A stretch of DNA of 64,000 bases, taken from DATMER01 sp031390755. GTDB taxonomy: Bacteria; Acidobacteriota; Thermoanaerobaculia; Multivoradales; UBA5704. The stretch is from contig JANMTS010000144.1 of assembly GCA_031390755.1 (NCBI GenBank), forward strand, positions 1 through 64,000, written 5' to 3'. Below are positions 1 to 8,069 of this stretch, one piece after another; position 1 is the first letter of the stretch; every line of letters starts with the position of its first letter. A model generated the notes under the pieces. It was given only the letters and a program-made list of their open reading frames with translations. It did no database searches and was not told the DNA's origin. A program made the position numbers and the translations under genes.

Positions 1-618
1 GTCGAAGTAGAGGTAGACCTCCATGCGGCGCTCATGGGTGTGGGGCGGCATGGTGTTCCACACGCTGCCCGGCTCCAGCACGGTGAAGCCCAGGACCAGC
101 TGGCAGCTCCGGGCGCCGCCCGGGTGGATGAGCTTGTAGAGGGTTCTCCGGTTGCAGGCCTCGCTGCTGCCCAGTTGCACGGCCTCGGCCTCGGACTGCC
201 GGATGCGCACCGTCGGATGGGCGGCATGGGCGGGGAAGCTGAGCAGGTAGTATCTTGCCGTCCCGGCCGGGTCGCTGGCGAAGGTGATGGCCCTGCTGCC
301 CCGGCCGACGTAGAGACCGTCACGCCCGGCCAGGGAGTGCTCCACGCCGTCGACCGTGACGGTTCCGGAGCCGCCGATGTTCAAGATCCCGAGCTCGCGG
401 CGTTCGCAGAACGTCTCGGCGCGCAGCTCCGGTGCCGACCCCAGGGAGAGGGGCTTCGTCGCCGGGACCGCGGAGCCCACGATGGCGCGATCCGCATTGC
501 TGTAGACCATGGAGATCGTGTCCTCGGCGAAGAGCGTGTCGACAAGGAAGCTCTCCCGGATCTCCTCGGTGCTCATGCGGTCGAAACGAACGGGGTCAGC
601 CGCGTAGCGGACGTTCAT
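1..618 (-). CDS. kduI: 5-dehydro-4-deoxy-D-glucuronate isomerase KduI (partial, 3' end outside window)
   Basis: KduI converts 5-keto-4-deoxyuronate to 3-deoxy-D-glycero-2,5-hexodiulosonate, a cytosolic step in breakdown of unsaturated uronates from pectin. The first 206 codons are visible. They match the family from the start (MNVRYAADPVRF, then IRESFLVDTLF) through the cupin core (GSGTVTVDG, GRDGLYVGRG) to the metal-site segment PPHTHERRMEVYLYF, which supplies two His and one Glu of the usual zinc site. The frame is open to the left edge, so the C-terminus is missing here. The ATG at 618 overlaps the TGA of the upstream polygalacturonase gene as ATGA, so the two are probably translationally coupled. 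Identification is firm. Confidence 0.93.
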   Translation of the reverse strand, partial: MNVRYAADPVRFDRMSTEEIRESFLVDTLFAEDTISMVYSNADRAIVGSAVPATKPLSLGSAPELRAETFCERRELGILNIGGSGTVTVDGVEHSLAGRDGLYVGRGSRAITFASDPAGTARYYLLSFPAHAAHPTVRIRQSEAEAVQLGSSEACNRRTLYKLIHPGGARSCQLVLGFTVLEPGSVWNTMPPHTHERRMEVYLYFD

Positions 619-2057
619 GGAGGCGTCTCTCCCTGGGGCTCGACGGGCTCGACAGGGGCCGTGCTCACGGGGCGGCCGGCCACCGTCACGCCGTCGAACC
701 TGAGATCCTGGACGTTTTCGAGGATCGTGGTCTGCTTCGCGGAGGCGACGGCGACGTTGCGCACGACCACGCCCCGCAGCGGCGCTTGCGGCGGCGCGTG
801 GGCTTCGAACAGCGTGCCCACGTTCTCCACCTGAAAGTCCTCGAAGACGATGTCGCGATAGGTCGAAGGGAAGTTGCCTCCCAGCTCGCCGGGGTAGTTG
901 AGCTGGAACCAGAACAGACGCTCGAAGGAACCGACCACGAAGCGCCGGACCCCCACGTGCTCGACCGTGCCGCCGCGGTCGAGATTCGCCTTGAAGCGGA
1001 TGGCCGACGACCCCGAGCGCAGCACGTTGTCGGTGAAGAACACGTAGCGGATGTCCCCGGACATCTCGCTCCCCAGCGCGATGCCGTCCTCACCCCCCAT
1101 GTCGTTGCGGCGCACGACCACGTACTCGCTGGGCTGGCCGACGGTGCGGCCGTCGAGATCGCGGCCGGACTTGATCACCACCGCGTCGTCGCCGGTGCGG
1201 AAGGTCGAGTCCTCGATCAGCACATAACGGCTCGAATCCACGTCCACCCCGTCGTTGTTCGGGAAGTGGCTCTCCACCTTGATCCCGCGCACCGTGACGT
1301 TCTCGCTGTAGACCAGGTGGTTGACCCAGAAAGGCGAATTCACGGCGGTAAAGCCCTCCAGGCGGACGCGGCGAGCCCGCACGAGCTGCACGAGCGGCGG
1401 GCGCAGGTGCGTGCCGGCCGCGAACACGCGCTCCTCGAGCGGCACGCCGGTGAACCCCATGCGGCGAAGGCGCTGCATGTCGGGGTCCGCCAGCGGATGC
1501 CAGGAGTGGAACCCGCTCCGGACGTTGCCGTCGATGGTCCCGGGTCCCGTGATGGCCACGTCCTCGACGTCCCGGGCGTAGAGGAGCGGCGAGTAGCTCA
1601 GCACCCGCGTGCCCTCCCAGCGGGTCTCGACCACCGGCAGGTAGTGCTCCGGCTCGGGCGAGAACAGCAGGTGCGCTCCCGGCTCAAGATGAAGCTCGAT
1701 GCGGCTCTGCAGCTGAATCGGTCCGCGGCTCCGCCAGACGCCCGGGGACAGCACGACGCGCCCGCCGCCTTCGGCCGTCGCCTTGGCGATCGCCGCGAGG
1801 ATGGCAGGGCGTGTATCGGTTGCGCCGTCGCCGACCCCACCAAAGTCGGCCGCCCGGTAGATCCGTGCCGGGATGCGTGGCGCCTCGATGCGGGAGACGA
1901 TGGTCTCGACCATCGACCAGTCCACCCGTCCGGGCTTCGGATCATCCTGGGCTGAGAGGGGGGCCGCGAGGGGCCAGCGCCCCGCCAGCAGCAGGAGAAA
2001 GATCCCGCCGACACCCACGCGGCAGATGGTGTGACCTCTTGGCATGAGGGTCGGCAT
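615..2057 (-). CDS. Secreted glycoside hydrolase family 28 (polygalacturonase-like)
   Basis: This is a pectin-backbone hydrolase of family GH28, with a right-handed parallel beta-helix. The start is placed at ATG 2057 (a second ATG at 2045 is possible) because a Sec signal peptide follows: basic start, hydrophobic run GGIFLLLLAG, and an Ala-rich cleavage region before QDDPKPG. The mature part begins with the family hallmark FGGVGDGATDTRPAI. It continues with GPGTIDG, then NNDGVDVDSS and FRTGDDAVVIKSGRD, which carry the catalytic Asp residues (N-x-D and D-D motifs). Length (about 480 aa) is normal. It overlaps kduI by four bases and diverges from the TonB receptor operon. Endo/exo preference and acetyl or rhamnose tolerance cannot be read from sequence. 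Confidence 0.9.
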   Translation of the reverse strand: MPTLMPRGHTICRVGVGGIFLLLLAGRWPLAAPLSAQDDPKPGRVDWSMVETIVSRIEAPRIPARIYRAADFGGVGDGATDTRPAILAAIAKATAEGGGRVVLSPGVWRSRGPIQLQSRIELHLEPGAHLLFSPEPEHYLPVVETRWEGTRVLSYSPLLYARDVEDVAITGPGTIDGNVRSGFHSWHPLADPDMQRLRRMGFTGVPLEERVFAAGTHLRPPLVQLVRARRVRLEGFTAVNSPFWVNHLVYSENVTVRGIKVESHFPNNDGVDVDSSRYVLIEDSTFRTGDDAVVIKSGRDLDGRTVGQPSEYVVVRRNDMGGEDGIALGSEMSGDIRYVFFTDNVLRSGSSAIRFKANLDRGGTVEHVGVRRFVVGSFERLFWFQLNYPGELGGNFPSTYRDIVFEDFQVENVGTLFEAHAPPQAPLRGVVVRNVAVASAKQTTILENVQDLRFDGVTVAGRPVSTAPVEPVEPQGETPP

Positions 2058-2088
2058 GCGGGCATTGTAGCCAACTCCGGTGAGTTTG

Positions 2089-2100
2089 GCCACCGGTGGC
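2089..2100. promoter_or_regulatory. Candidate LacI-type operator 1
   Basis: GCCACCGGTGGC is a perfect 12-bp palindrome with the central CG typical of LacI/GalR-family sites. It lies about 32 bases upstream of the GH28 start, where it would cover that promoter. A near-identical copy lies 136 bases to the right in the same divergent region. Assignment to the LacI-family protein encoded at 5226 is inference from position and symmetry. Confidence 0.45.
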
Positions 2101-2224
2101 AAAGAAGGCCACAATCGAGGGCTCTTCCGTCCGACTGAACGAGAGACAAGGAAGGCCGGATTCGCTGTTAACTGGAATCATTTCAATGGCTTGGCAAAGG
2201 TCGTGGCATTGCTTCACCAATCTT

Positions 2225-2236
2225 GCCACCGATGGC
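2225..2236. promoter_or_regulatory. Candidate LacI-type operator 2
   Basis: GCCACCGATGGC differs from operator 1 at a single base and keeps the central CG. It sits just upstream of a possible promoter for the TonB receptor operon. Paired sites flanking a divergent promoter would allow looping or joint control of both operons by the adjacent LacI-family regulator. Confidence 0.42.
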
Positions 2237-2245
2237 ATTTTTCTC

Positions 2246-2275
2246 TTGCGTCCCTGGCCCGACCTGGTCCATACT
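2246..2275 (+). promoter_or_regulatory. Possible promoter of the pectin-uptake operon
   Basis: TTGCGT at 2246-2251 and CATACT at 2270-2275 with an 18-base spacer give a weak sigma70-like pair. It would leave a leader of roughly 110 bases before the receptor start at 2391. The match is poor and rests partly on its position next to candidate operator 2. Confidence 0.25.
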
Positions 2276-2390
2276 GCCCGCCAGCGCGAGCAATCCTCCG
2301 AGATCAGACTCCCTGGGTTTTGGAAGAACCGGCGGATTCGGCCGCTACGACCTGGTCACTGGGAAGGAATTTCCAAGGAAAGGAGGAAGT

Positions 2391-5192
2391 ATGCTCAGTC
2401 CGTCCAATCGCTCACGCTGGTCAGGAAGCGCGCTTCTCGTCGCACTCCTCATGGCTCTCGGCATGGCTCTCGGCGGGTTTCGGCCCGTCCTGGCGCAGGT
2501 CGCCGGCCAGGAGACTGCGCCGCAGGAGAAGAAGGAGCCCGAGGCAGCCGAAGCCGAGGGCGAAGAGAGCGCCGCGGAAGAGCCGATCGTGGTCACGGAT
2601 ACCATCGATGTCACGGGCTATCGCCACGCTCTGGAGGAGTCGGTGGTTCTGAAGCGAGACGCGGTCAACGTCCGCGAAAGCATCGTGACCGAGGACATCG
2701 GCAAGATGCCCGACCTCAACCTGGCGGAAGCGATCCAGCGCCTGCCGGGCGTGGCGATCGTCCGTGAGGGCGGCGAGGGGCGCCAACTGTCGCTGCGCGG
2801 CCTGGGCGCGGATTTCACCCAGGTCACCCTCAACGGCATGGAGGTGCCGGCCTCGACCGGCGGCCTCGACAGCTCCGGCGCGATCAACCGGGGCCGTGCG
2901 TTCGACTTCAACGTCTTCCCCGCCGAGCTTTTCTCCCGCATCGACGTCAACAAGTCGAGCGTGGCCTCGATCGAAGAGGGCGGGGTGGGAGGCTCGGTCC
3001 AGATGTACACCGCGGGCGGGCTGGACAGTCCCAACTCGCAGCTGTCGGTCCAGGTCCAGACCGGCTACAACGACCTGTCGGAGGAGTCGGATCCGCGGAT
3101 CACGGCCACCTACACCGCGGCGAACAAGGCGAGGACCGTGGGCTTCATGATCTCCGCGGCGCAGATGGAACGCAACTCCTGGCAGGACGGTTTCGGCACC
3201 GTCCGCTGGCAGCGGCCGGACGCGAATTTCAAGGGGAATGAGACGACACTGAGCAACCAGCAGCTCCAGTCGGCGTGGTACCCTCGCCTGCCCCGCCAGG
3301 ACAGCTTCCGGCACGACCAGGAGCGCCAGGGCCTGGCGGGCTCGCTGCAGTTCCGCCCGATGGATCAGCTGGACATCAACTTGAATGTGGTCCACTCGAA
3401 GTTCGATGCGACGACGACCAGCTACAACTCCTTTGGTCAGTTCCGCCGTCTCGGCATCTGGGGTTTCAACAACATCACCCCGACCAACGTCATCCTGGAA
3501 CAGGATGGGAACGGCCAGGTTGCCGTTGCCGGCACCTTCAAGGGCGTGTCGCTGCGGACGGAGAGCCGCGAGGCCGAGGACACGACGACGTTCGATCAGC
3601 TGACGGCAGACTTCGAGTACGACGTCTCCGACAGCCTGACCCTCACCGGCATGGTCGGCCGCGCCACGTCCGAGTACGAGGATCTCCTCTTCCGCGTCAA
3701 CATCGAGACCACGGATCCCAACATCGGATTCTCGTACGACTTCAGGCAGAATCCCGACGTGGCCGCGATCAAGTACAACATCGACGTCACCGACCCGCGA
3801 AACTTCATCGTTCAGAGCGACGGGCTGCTGCAGAAGAACCTCGTCGACCGCACGAACGACACCGCGAAGCTCGATCTCGACTGGTTCATCCGCACCGGGC
3901 ACAGCGCCCGCTTCGGCGCGATCTACAACGAACGCGAGGTGGACAGCCGGATCTTCCAGCAGACCGCGACGCCCCCGGGCGTGTCCCTCTCCTCCATCAG
4001 CAAGGTCTTCCGGTTCGAGGACGTCGGTGATTACGGCAGCGCAACCCAGCTGCGCTTCCTGGTGCTGGACATCCCCCGTGCCAAGGAGGCCTTCAACTTC
4101 GGATCGAGCTTCCTGCCCTTCCGCGGCCCGGGCCGGGCCACGTGGGTCGTCACGGAAGAGACGGCGGGCGCCTACGGGGAATACAACTGGGTGACCGAGT
4201 TGAACGAGCACGGCTTCCGCTTCAACCTGGGCGCCCGCTTCGTGGACACCAAGACCACGGGCCTGGGCTGGCTGTCGAGCACGCTCAGCAACACCGAGAC
4301 GAACGACTACAGCGACCTCCTGCCATCGCTGAGCGTCGCCTACGACGTCAGGCCGGAGCTCGTGCTGCGCGCCGGTGTGAGCCGCACGATGACCCGCCCT
4401 TCCCTCGCGTCCCTGGCGCCCGTCAAGGCCTATGGGAACACGAACCTGACGGTGACCGGCGGAAACTCCCAGCTGGAGCCTCTGCGGTCGGACAACATCG
4501 ACCTCGGTGCGGAGTGGTACTTCACCGGCAAGGCGGTGCTGGGCGTGGCTCTCTTCTACAAGGACATCGACAGCTTCATCTCCTTCCCGACGACCCAGGA
4601 GCCCCTCCGTCCGGAGGACCGCGCCGCCGTGGCCGCCGTGTTCCCGACGCAGCCGCAGCTGCTCGATCCGAGCCTGCTCTGGACCTACAGCACCGCCGCC
4701 AACACCGACGGCACGAAGCTGGAGGGTTTCGAGATCTTTTACCAGCAGAGCTTCTCGGGCCTGCCCGGTTTCTGGTCCAACTTCGGCTTCAACGGCAACT
4801 ACTCCTACGTCGACGCCGAGACCACCGTGCTCCGCAGCGGCCGGCAGGTCACGGTGCCGCTGCAAGGGCTGTCCAACAGCTCCTGGAACGCCACCCTTTT
4901 CTACGAAAGGCCGCGGTGGGGCTCGCGCGTGTCGGTGAACAACCGGGACGATTACATCACCAACAACCTCGGCGCCAACGGCAACGTCTCCGAGGGCACC
5001 ACCGGCCCGATCCGTTGGGACCTGAGCACCTACGTGCATCTCAGCAAGCACATCTCGGTGACCCTGGAAGGCATCAATCTCACGGACGAGGCGGAGCGGC
5101 TGTACACGACCGGCGACGGGTCGATGGACCTGGTCCGCGAAATCAACTACTCAGGCCGCCAGCTCTTCCTGGGGGTGCGCTGGAACCATTGA
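2391..5192 (+). CDS. TonB-dependent outer-membrane receptor (TIGR01782-like), pectin oligosaccharide uptake
   Basis: This is an outer-membrane barrel with an N-terminal plug, importing ligand with TonB energy. ATG 2391 is chosen because GGAGGA lies just upstream and a signal peptide follows (LLVALLMALGMALGG, ending near VLAQ). A Glu/Ala-rich linker precedes the TonB-box-like EPIVVTDTIDVTG. The plug contains SIVTEDIGKMPDLNLAEAIQ and RLPGVAIVREGGEGRQLSLR, typical of the Xanthomonas/Caulobacter-type family of large carbohydrate receptors. The rest is alternating aromatic barrel strands. The protein ends in GVRWNH rather than a terminal Phe. It heads a rightward operon with a LacI regulator and KDG-pathway genes, so the substrate is probably pectin-derived; this is inference from context. 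Confidence 0.9.
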   Translation: MLSPSNRSRWSGSALLVALLMALGMALGGFRPVLAQVAGQETAPQEKKEPEAAEAEGEESAAEEPIVVTDTIDVTGYRHALEESVVLKRDAVNVRESIVTEDIGKMPDLNLAEAIQRLPGVAIVREGGEGRQLSLRGLGADFTQVTLNGMEVPASTGGLDSSGAINRGRAFDFNVFPAELFSRIDVNKSSVASIEEGGVGGSVQMYTAGGLDSPNSQLSVQVQTGYNDLSEESDPRITATYTAANKARTVGFMISAAQMERNSWQDGFGTVRWQRPDANFKGNETTLSNQQLQSAWYPRLPRQDSFRHDQERQGLAGSLQFRPMDQLDINLNVVHSKFDATTTSYNSFGQFRRLGIWGFNNITPTNVILEQDGNGQVAVAGTFKGVSLRTESREAEDTTTFDQLTADFEYDVSDSLTLTGMVGRATSEYEDLLFRVNIETTDPNIGFSYDFRQNPDVAAIKYNIDVTDPRNFIVQSDGLLQKNLVDRTNDTAKLDLDWFIRTGHSARFGAIYNEREVDSRIFQQTATPPGVSLSSISKVFRFEDVGDYGSATQLRFLVLDIPRAKEAFNFGSSFLPFRGPGRATWVVTEETAGAYGEYNWVTELNEHGFRFNLGARFVDTKTTGLGWLSSTLSNTETNDYSDLLPSLSVAYDVRPELVLRAGVSRTMTRPSLASLAPVKAYGNTNLTVTGGNSQLEPLRSDNIDLGAEWYFTGKAVLGVALFYKDIDSFISFPTTQEPLRPEDRAAVAAVFPTQPQLLDPSLLWTYSTAANTDGTKLEGFEIFYQQSFSGLPGFWSNFGFNGNYSYVDAETTVLRSGRQVTVPLQGLSNSSWNATLFYERPRWGSRVSVNNRDDYITNNLGANGNVSEGTTGPIRWDLSTYVHLSKHISVTLEGINLTDEAERLYTTGDGSMDLVREINYSGRQLFLGVRWNH

Positions 5193-5225
5193 TGTGGATG
5201 TGATGTGGACGCCGATGTGAACGAG

Positions 5226-6320
5226 ATGAACGACGAGACCAAGCAGCCATCGACGATCAGCGACATCGCCCAGCTTTCGGGCGTGTCGAACCGCACCGTC
5301 TCCCGGGTGATCAACCGGTCGTCGAAGGTGGGAGAGGCGACCCGCGAGAAGGTCCAGCGGGTCATCGATGAGATGAGCTACCGGCCGAATGCGCAGGCTC
5401 GCAGCCTCGCAGGCGGCCGGTCCTATCTGCTGGGTTTGATCTACGACAATCCGGACGCGTTCTTCATCGACGAAGCGCAGCGCGGTGTGTTGAACGTCTG
5501 CCGTGAGCTCGGGTACGAGCTCGTCATCCACCCCTGCGGCGAGATCGACACGCTGTCCAGCGAGGTGGTCGGCTCCGTCAAGCGATCGAAGCTGGACGGC
5601 GTGATCGTGCTGCCTCCGCTCTCCGAGGACCACAACCTGTTCGGCGCGCTCGCCCAGGAGAAGGTTCCCTATGTGCGGTTGGCTTCCGTCGCGCTCGACA
5701 CCTCGGAGCGTGTCGTGGTCTCCAACGAGAGGTCGGCGGTGGCCGAGATGGCCGAATACCTGGTCAAGCTGGGGCACCGGAGGATCGGCTACATCACCGG
5801 GCCGGCCGGCAGACGGTCGACGCGCGAGCGGCTCGAGGGCTTCAGCGACGCGATGGAGAGGCTCGGATGCGCAGTCAGCGAGGAGATGATCGCACGGGGG
5901 GCGTATTCGTTCGAATCGGGGATCGAGTGCGCCCGGACGCTGCTGGAAAATCCCGAGCCGCCGACGGCCATCTTCGCCAGCAACGACGACATGGCCGCGG
6001 GAGTGATCCAGACCGCGACGGAGATGGGCCTCTCCGTGCCGCGGGATCTGTCCGTGGCGGGATTCGACGACAGCGCGCTGGCCACGAGGATCAGGCCGGC
6101 GCTCACCACGATCCGGCGGCCGGTGCGGGCGATGGCGCGCCTGGCGGCCAACAAGCTCATCGCGGCCATCGAAGATCGGCCCGGCGACGCCCGGATGGGT
6201 GTCTTCCTGGACCCGGACCTGATCATCCGCGCTTCAACCCGATCGATCGACCCGATCGATCGACCCGATCGATTCCCGGCGGCTCGAGGGATGGAGGGAG
6301 GCAAGCTTGTCCAGTCTTGA
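5226..6320 (+). CDS. LacI/GalR-family transcriptional regulator of the uronate operon
   Basis: This is a DNA-binding regulator with an N-terminal LacI helix-turn-helix (STISDIAQLSGVSNRTVSRV, then the hinge YRPNAQARSLAGGRS) and a periplasmic-binding-protein-like effector domain. Effector-domain marks include KLDGVIVLPPLSED, GHRRIGYITGP, and FASNDDMAAGVIQ followed by SVAGFDD. No clear Shine-Dalgarno distinguishes GTG 5205, GTG 5217 and ATG 5226; the ATG is chosen since the HTH begins eight residues later. It follows the receptor gene closely and overlaps kdgK by 14 bases, so it is inside the operon it most likely controls. The effector is probably a uronate breakdown intermediate such as KDG (inference). 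Its tail (codons near 6240-6275) is built on a repeated CGATCGATCGACC sequence. Confidence 0.9.
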   Translation: MNDETKQPSTISDIAQLSGVSNRTVSRVINRSSKVGEATREKVQRVIDEMSYRPNAQARSLAGGRSYLLGLIYDNPDAFFIDEAQRGVLNVCRELGYELVIHPCGEIDTLSSEVVGSVKRSKLDGVIVLPPLSEDHNLFGALAQEKVPYVRLASVALDTSERVVVSNERSAVAEMAEYLVKLGHRRIGYITGPAGRRSTRERLEGFSDAMERLGCAVSEEMIARGAYSFESGIECARTLLENPEPPTAIFASNDDMAAGVIQTATEMGLSVPRDLSVAGFDDSALATRIRPALTTIRRPVRAMARLAANKLIAAIEDRPGDARMGVFLDPDLIIRASTRSIDPIDRPDRFPAARGMEGGKLVQS

Positions 6321-7407
6321 GCTCCGGCCCAGGGAGACCTGTGCGTTCGATGTCCTGTCCCTGGGAGAGGTCATGTTGCGCCTCGATCCGGGCGAGGGCA
6401 GGATCCGCACCGCCCGCCAGCTCCGGGTGTGGGAAGGCGGCGGCGAGTACAACGTGGCCCGGGGTCTGCGGCGCTGCTTCGGCCAGCGCGCGGCGGTGGT
6501 CACGGCCCTCGTCCGCAACGAAGTGGGCCTCCTGCTGGAGGATCTGATCCTCCAGGGAGGGGTGGATACGTCCCTGATCCGGTGGGTGCCGTCCGACGGC
6601 ATCGGGCGCTCCGTGCGCAACGGGCTGAACTTTACCGAGCGGGGCTTCGGGATTCGCGGCGCCGTCGGCTGCTCCGACCGGGGTCACAGCGCCGCCTCCC
6701 AGCTGCGCGTGGGGGACGTCGACTGGGAGCATGTCTTCGGAAAGCTCGGTGTCCGCTGGTTCCACACCGGAGGCATCTTCGCGGCGCTCTCGGGAACCAC
6801 CGGCGACGTGGTCACCGAGGCGGCGCGGATCGCCAAGAAGCACGGCACCGTGGTCTCCTACGACCTCAACTATCGACCCTCCCTCTGGAGTGCCTACGGC
6901 GGCCTCGACCGGTGCCGCGAGGTGAACCGCGCCATCGCTCCCTGGCTCGACGTGATCCTCGGCAACGAGGAGGACTTCACGGCGTGCCTGGGCCTCGAGG
7001 TGGAGGGAGCGGACGAGAACCTGCTCGACCTGGAGGTGAGCGGATTCGCGAGCATGATCAGGACCGCGGTGGCGGCCTGGCCGAACCTCAAGGCCGTGGC
7101 CGCGACCCTGCGCGCCGTCAAGAGCGCCACGATCAACGACTGGGGCGCCATCTGCTGGTATGACGGCGAGATCCACACCGCCACCCGACGGCCGGATCTG
7201 GAGATCCTCGACCGCGTGGGTGGCGGTGACAGCTTCGCCTCCGGCTTCATCTATGGCCTCCTGGAGCTCGGTGACGCGGGCCTGGCGGTGGAGTACGGTG
7301 CGGCCCACGGCGCCCTGGCGATGACGACGCCGGGAGATACCACCATGGCATCCCTGGCCGAAGTCGAGAAGCTCGTGCGGGGCGGCGGCGCCAGGGTGGA
7401 CCGGTGA
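6307..7407 (+). CDS. kdgK: 2-dehydro-3-deoxygluconokinase (KDG kinase), PfkB family
   Basis: The enzyme phosphorylates 2-keto-3-deoxygluconate to KDPG with ATP. It belongs to the PfkB/ribokinase family: N-terminal SLGEVMLRLDPGEGR and the Gly-rich GGGEYNVARGL, and near the C-terminus the ATP/anion-hole signature DRVGGGDSFASGF with the catalytic Asp. YDLNYRPSLW is typical of sugar-acid kinases of this branch. The likely start is TTG 6307, overlapping the regulator gene, since GAGGGAGG lies about six bases upstream; the first in-frame ATG (6373) would cut the conserved first strand. Length of about 366 aa is slightly longer than the usual 310-340. The gene's end overlaps the aldolase start. Assignment as KDG kinase rests on neighbours (aldolase, uxaC). 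Confidence 0.88.
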   Translation: MSSLELRPRETCAFDVLSLGEVMLRLDPGEGRIRTARQLRVWEGGGEYNVARGLRRCFGQRAAVVTALVRNEVGLLLEDLILQGGVDTSLIRWVPSDGIGRSVRNGLNFTERGFGIRGAVGCSDRGHSAASQLRVGDVDWEHVFGKLGVRWFHTGGIFAALSGTTGDVVTEAARIAKKHGTVVSYDLNYRPSLWSAYGGLDRCREVNRAIAPWLDVILGNEEDFTACLGLEVEGADENLLDLEVSGFASMIRTAVAAWPNLKAVAATLRAVKSATINDWGAICWYDGEIHTATRRPDLEILDRVGGGDSFASGFIYGLLELGDAGLAVEYGAAHGALAMTTPGDTTMASLAEVEKLVRGGGARVDR

Positions 7408-8069
7408 TCCCGATGGGCACGGGGCGGCTCGAGACCCTCGCGAGGCTGACGCGGTGTCCGGTGATCCCGGTGATCGTGATCGACGACGAGAACGACGCCG
7501 AGCCGCTGGCCGAGGCGCTGCTCGCGGGCGGGCTGGACCGGATCGAGGTGACCTTTCGAACCGCAGCGGCGCCGGCAGCGCTCGAGCGCATCCTCCGCAG
7601 GTTCCCGGAGATGCTGGTGGGCGCCGGCACCGTGGTCACGCGGGAGCAGGCCCGGCGATGCCTGGACCTCGGCGTCTCGTTCGCCGTGGCCCCGGGCTTC
7701 AACCCGGAGACGTTGCGCCTTTTCGAGCACGGTGGCGTGCCGTTCATCCCCGGAGTGCTCTCGCCGTCCGAGATCGAGTCGGCCTACGGCCACGGCTGCA
7801 CGCTGCTGAAGTTCTTCCCGGCCGAAGCGGCCGGTGGGGCGAAGATGCTGAGTGCCATGGCCGGACCGTACGAATCCCTCGGCATCCGTTTCTGTCCCAC
7901 CGGAGGCGTATCCCTGGACAACATGAAGGAGTACCTCTCCCTGCCCCAGGTGTTCGCCGTGGGCGGTTCCTGGCTGGCCAGCAAGCGCCAGATCGCCGAG
8001 AAGCAGTGGTCGGTCATCACCCGGCAGACCAGGGACACCCTGTCTCGGGCGAGGGAGGTGTCTCCATGA
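7404..8069 (+). CDS. eda: KDPG / 4-hydroxy-2-oxoglutarate aldolase
   Basis: This class I aldolase splits KDPG into pyruvate and glyceraldehyde 3-phosphate, the last step of the Entner-Doudoroff-type uronate route. Family marks are IEVTFRTAAA, GAGTVVTREQA, the Schiff-base lysine segment LLKFFPAEAAGG, and FCPTGGV. Length (221 aa) fits the trimeric Eda/KdgA family. The start is GTG 7404, overlapping the kdgK stop as GTGA; ATG 7413 is an alternative that loses only three residues. The stop overlaps the uxaC ATG, so kdgK, this gene and uxaC are translationally coupled. Confidence 0.92.
   Translation: MIPMGTGRLETLARLTRCPVIPVIVIDDENDAEPLAEALLAGGLDRIEVTFRTAAAPAALERILRRFPEMLVGAGTVVTREQARRCLDLGVSFAVAPGFNPETLRLFEHGGVPFIPGVLSPSEIESAYGHGCTLLKFFPAEAAGGAKMLSAMAGPYESLGIRFCPTGGVSLDNMKEYLSLPQVFAVGGSWLASKRQIAEKQWSVITRQTRDTLSRAREVSP

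Noticed and set aside
2421..5051. A minus-strand frame of about 876 codons opposite the TonB receptor
   Set aside because: Low-complexity Arg/Val/Glu-rich translation without motifs; the receptor is unmistakable on the + strand.
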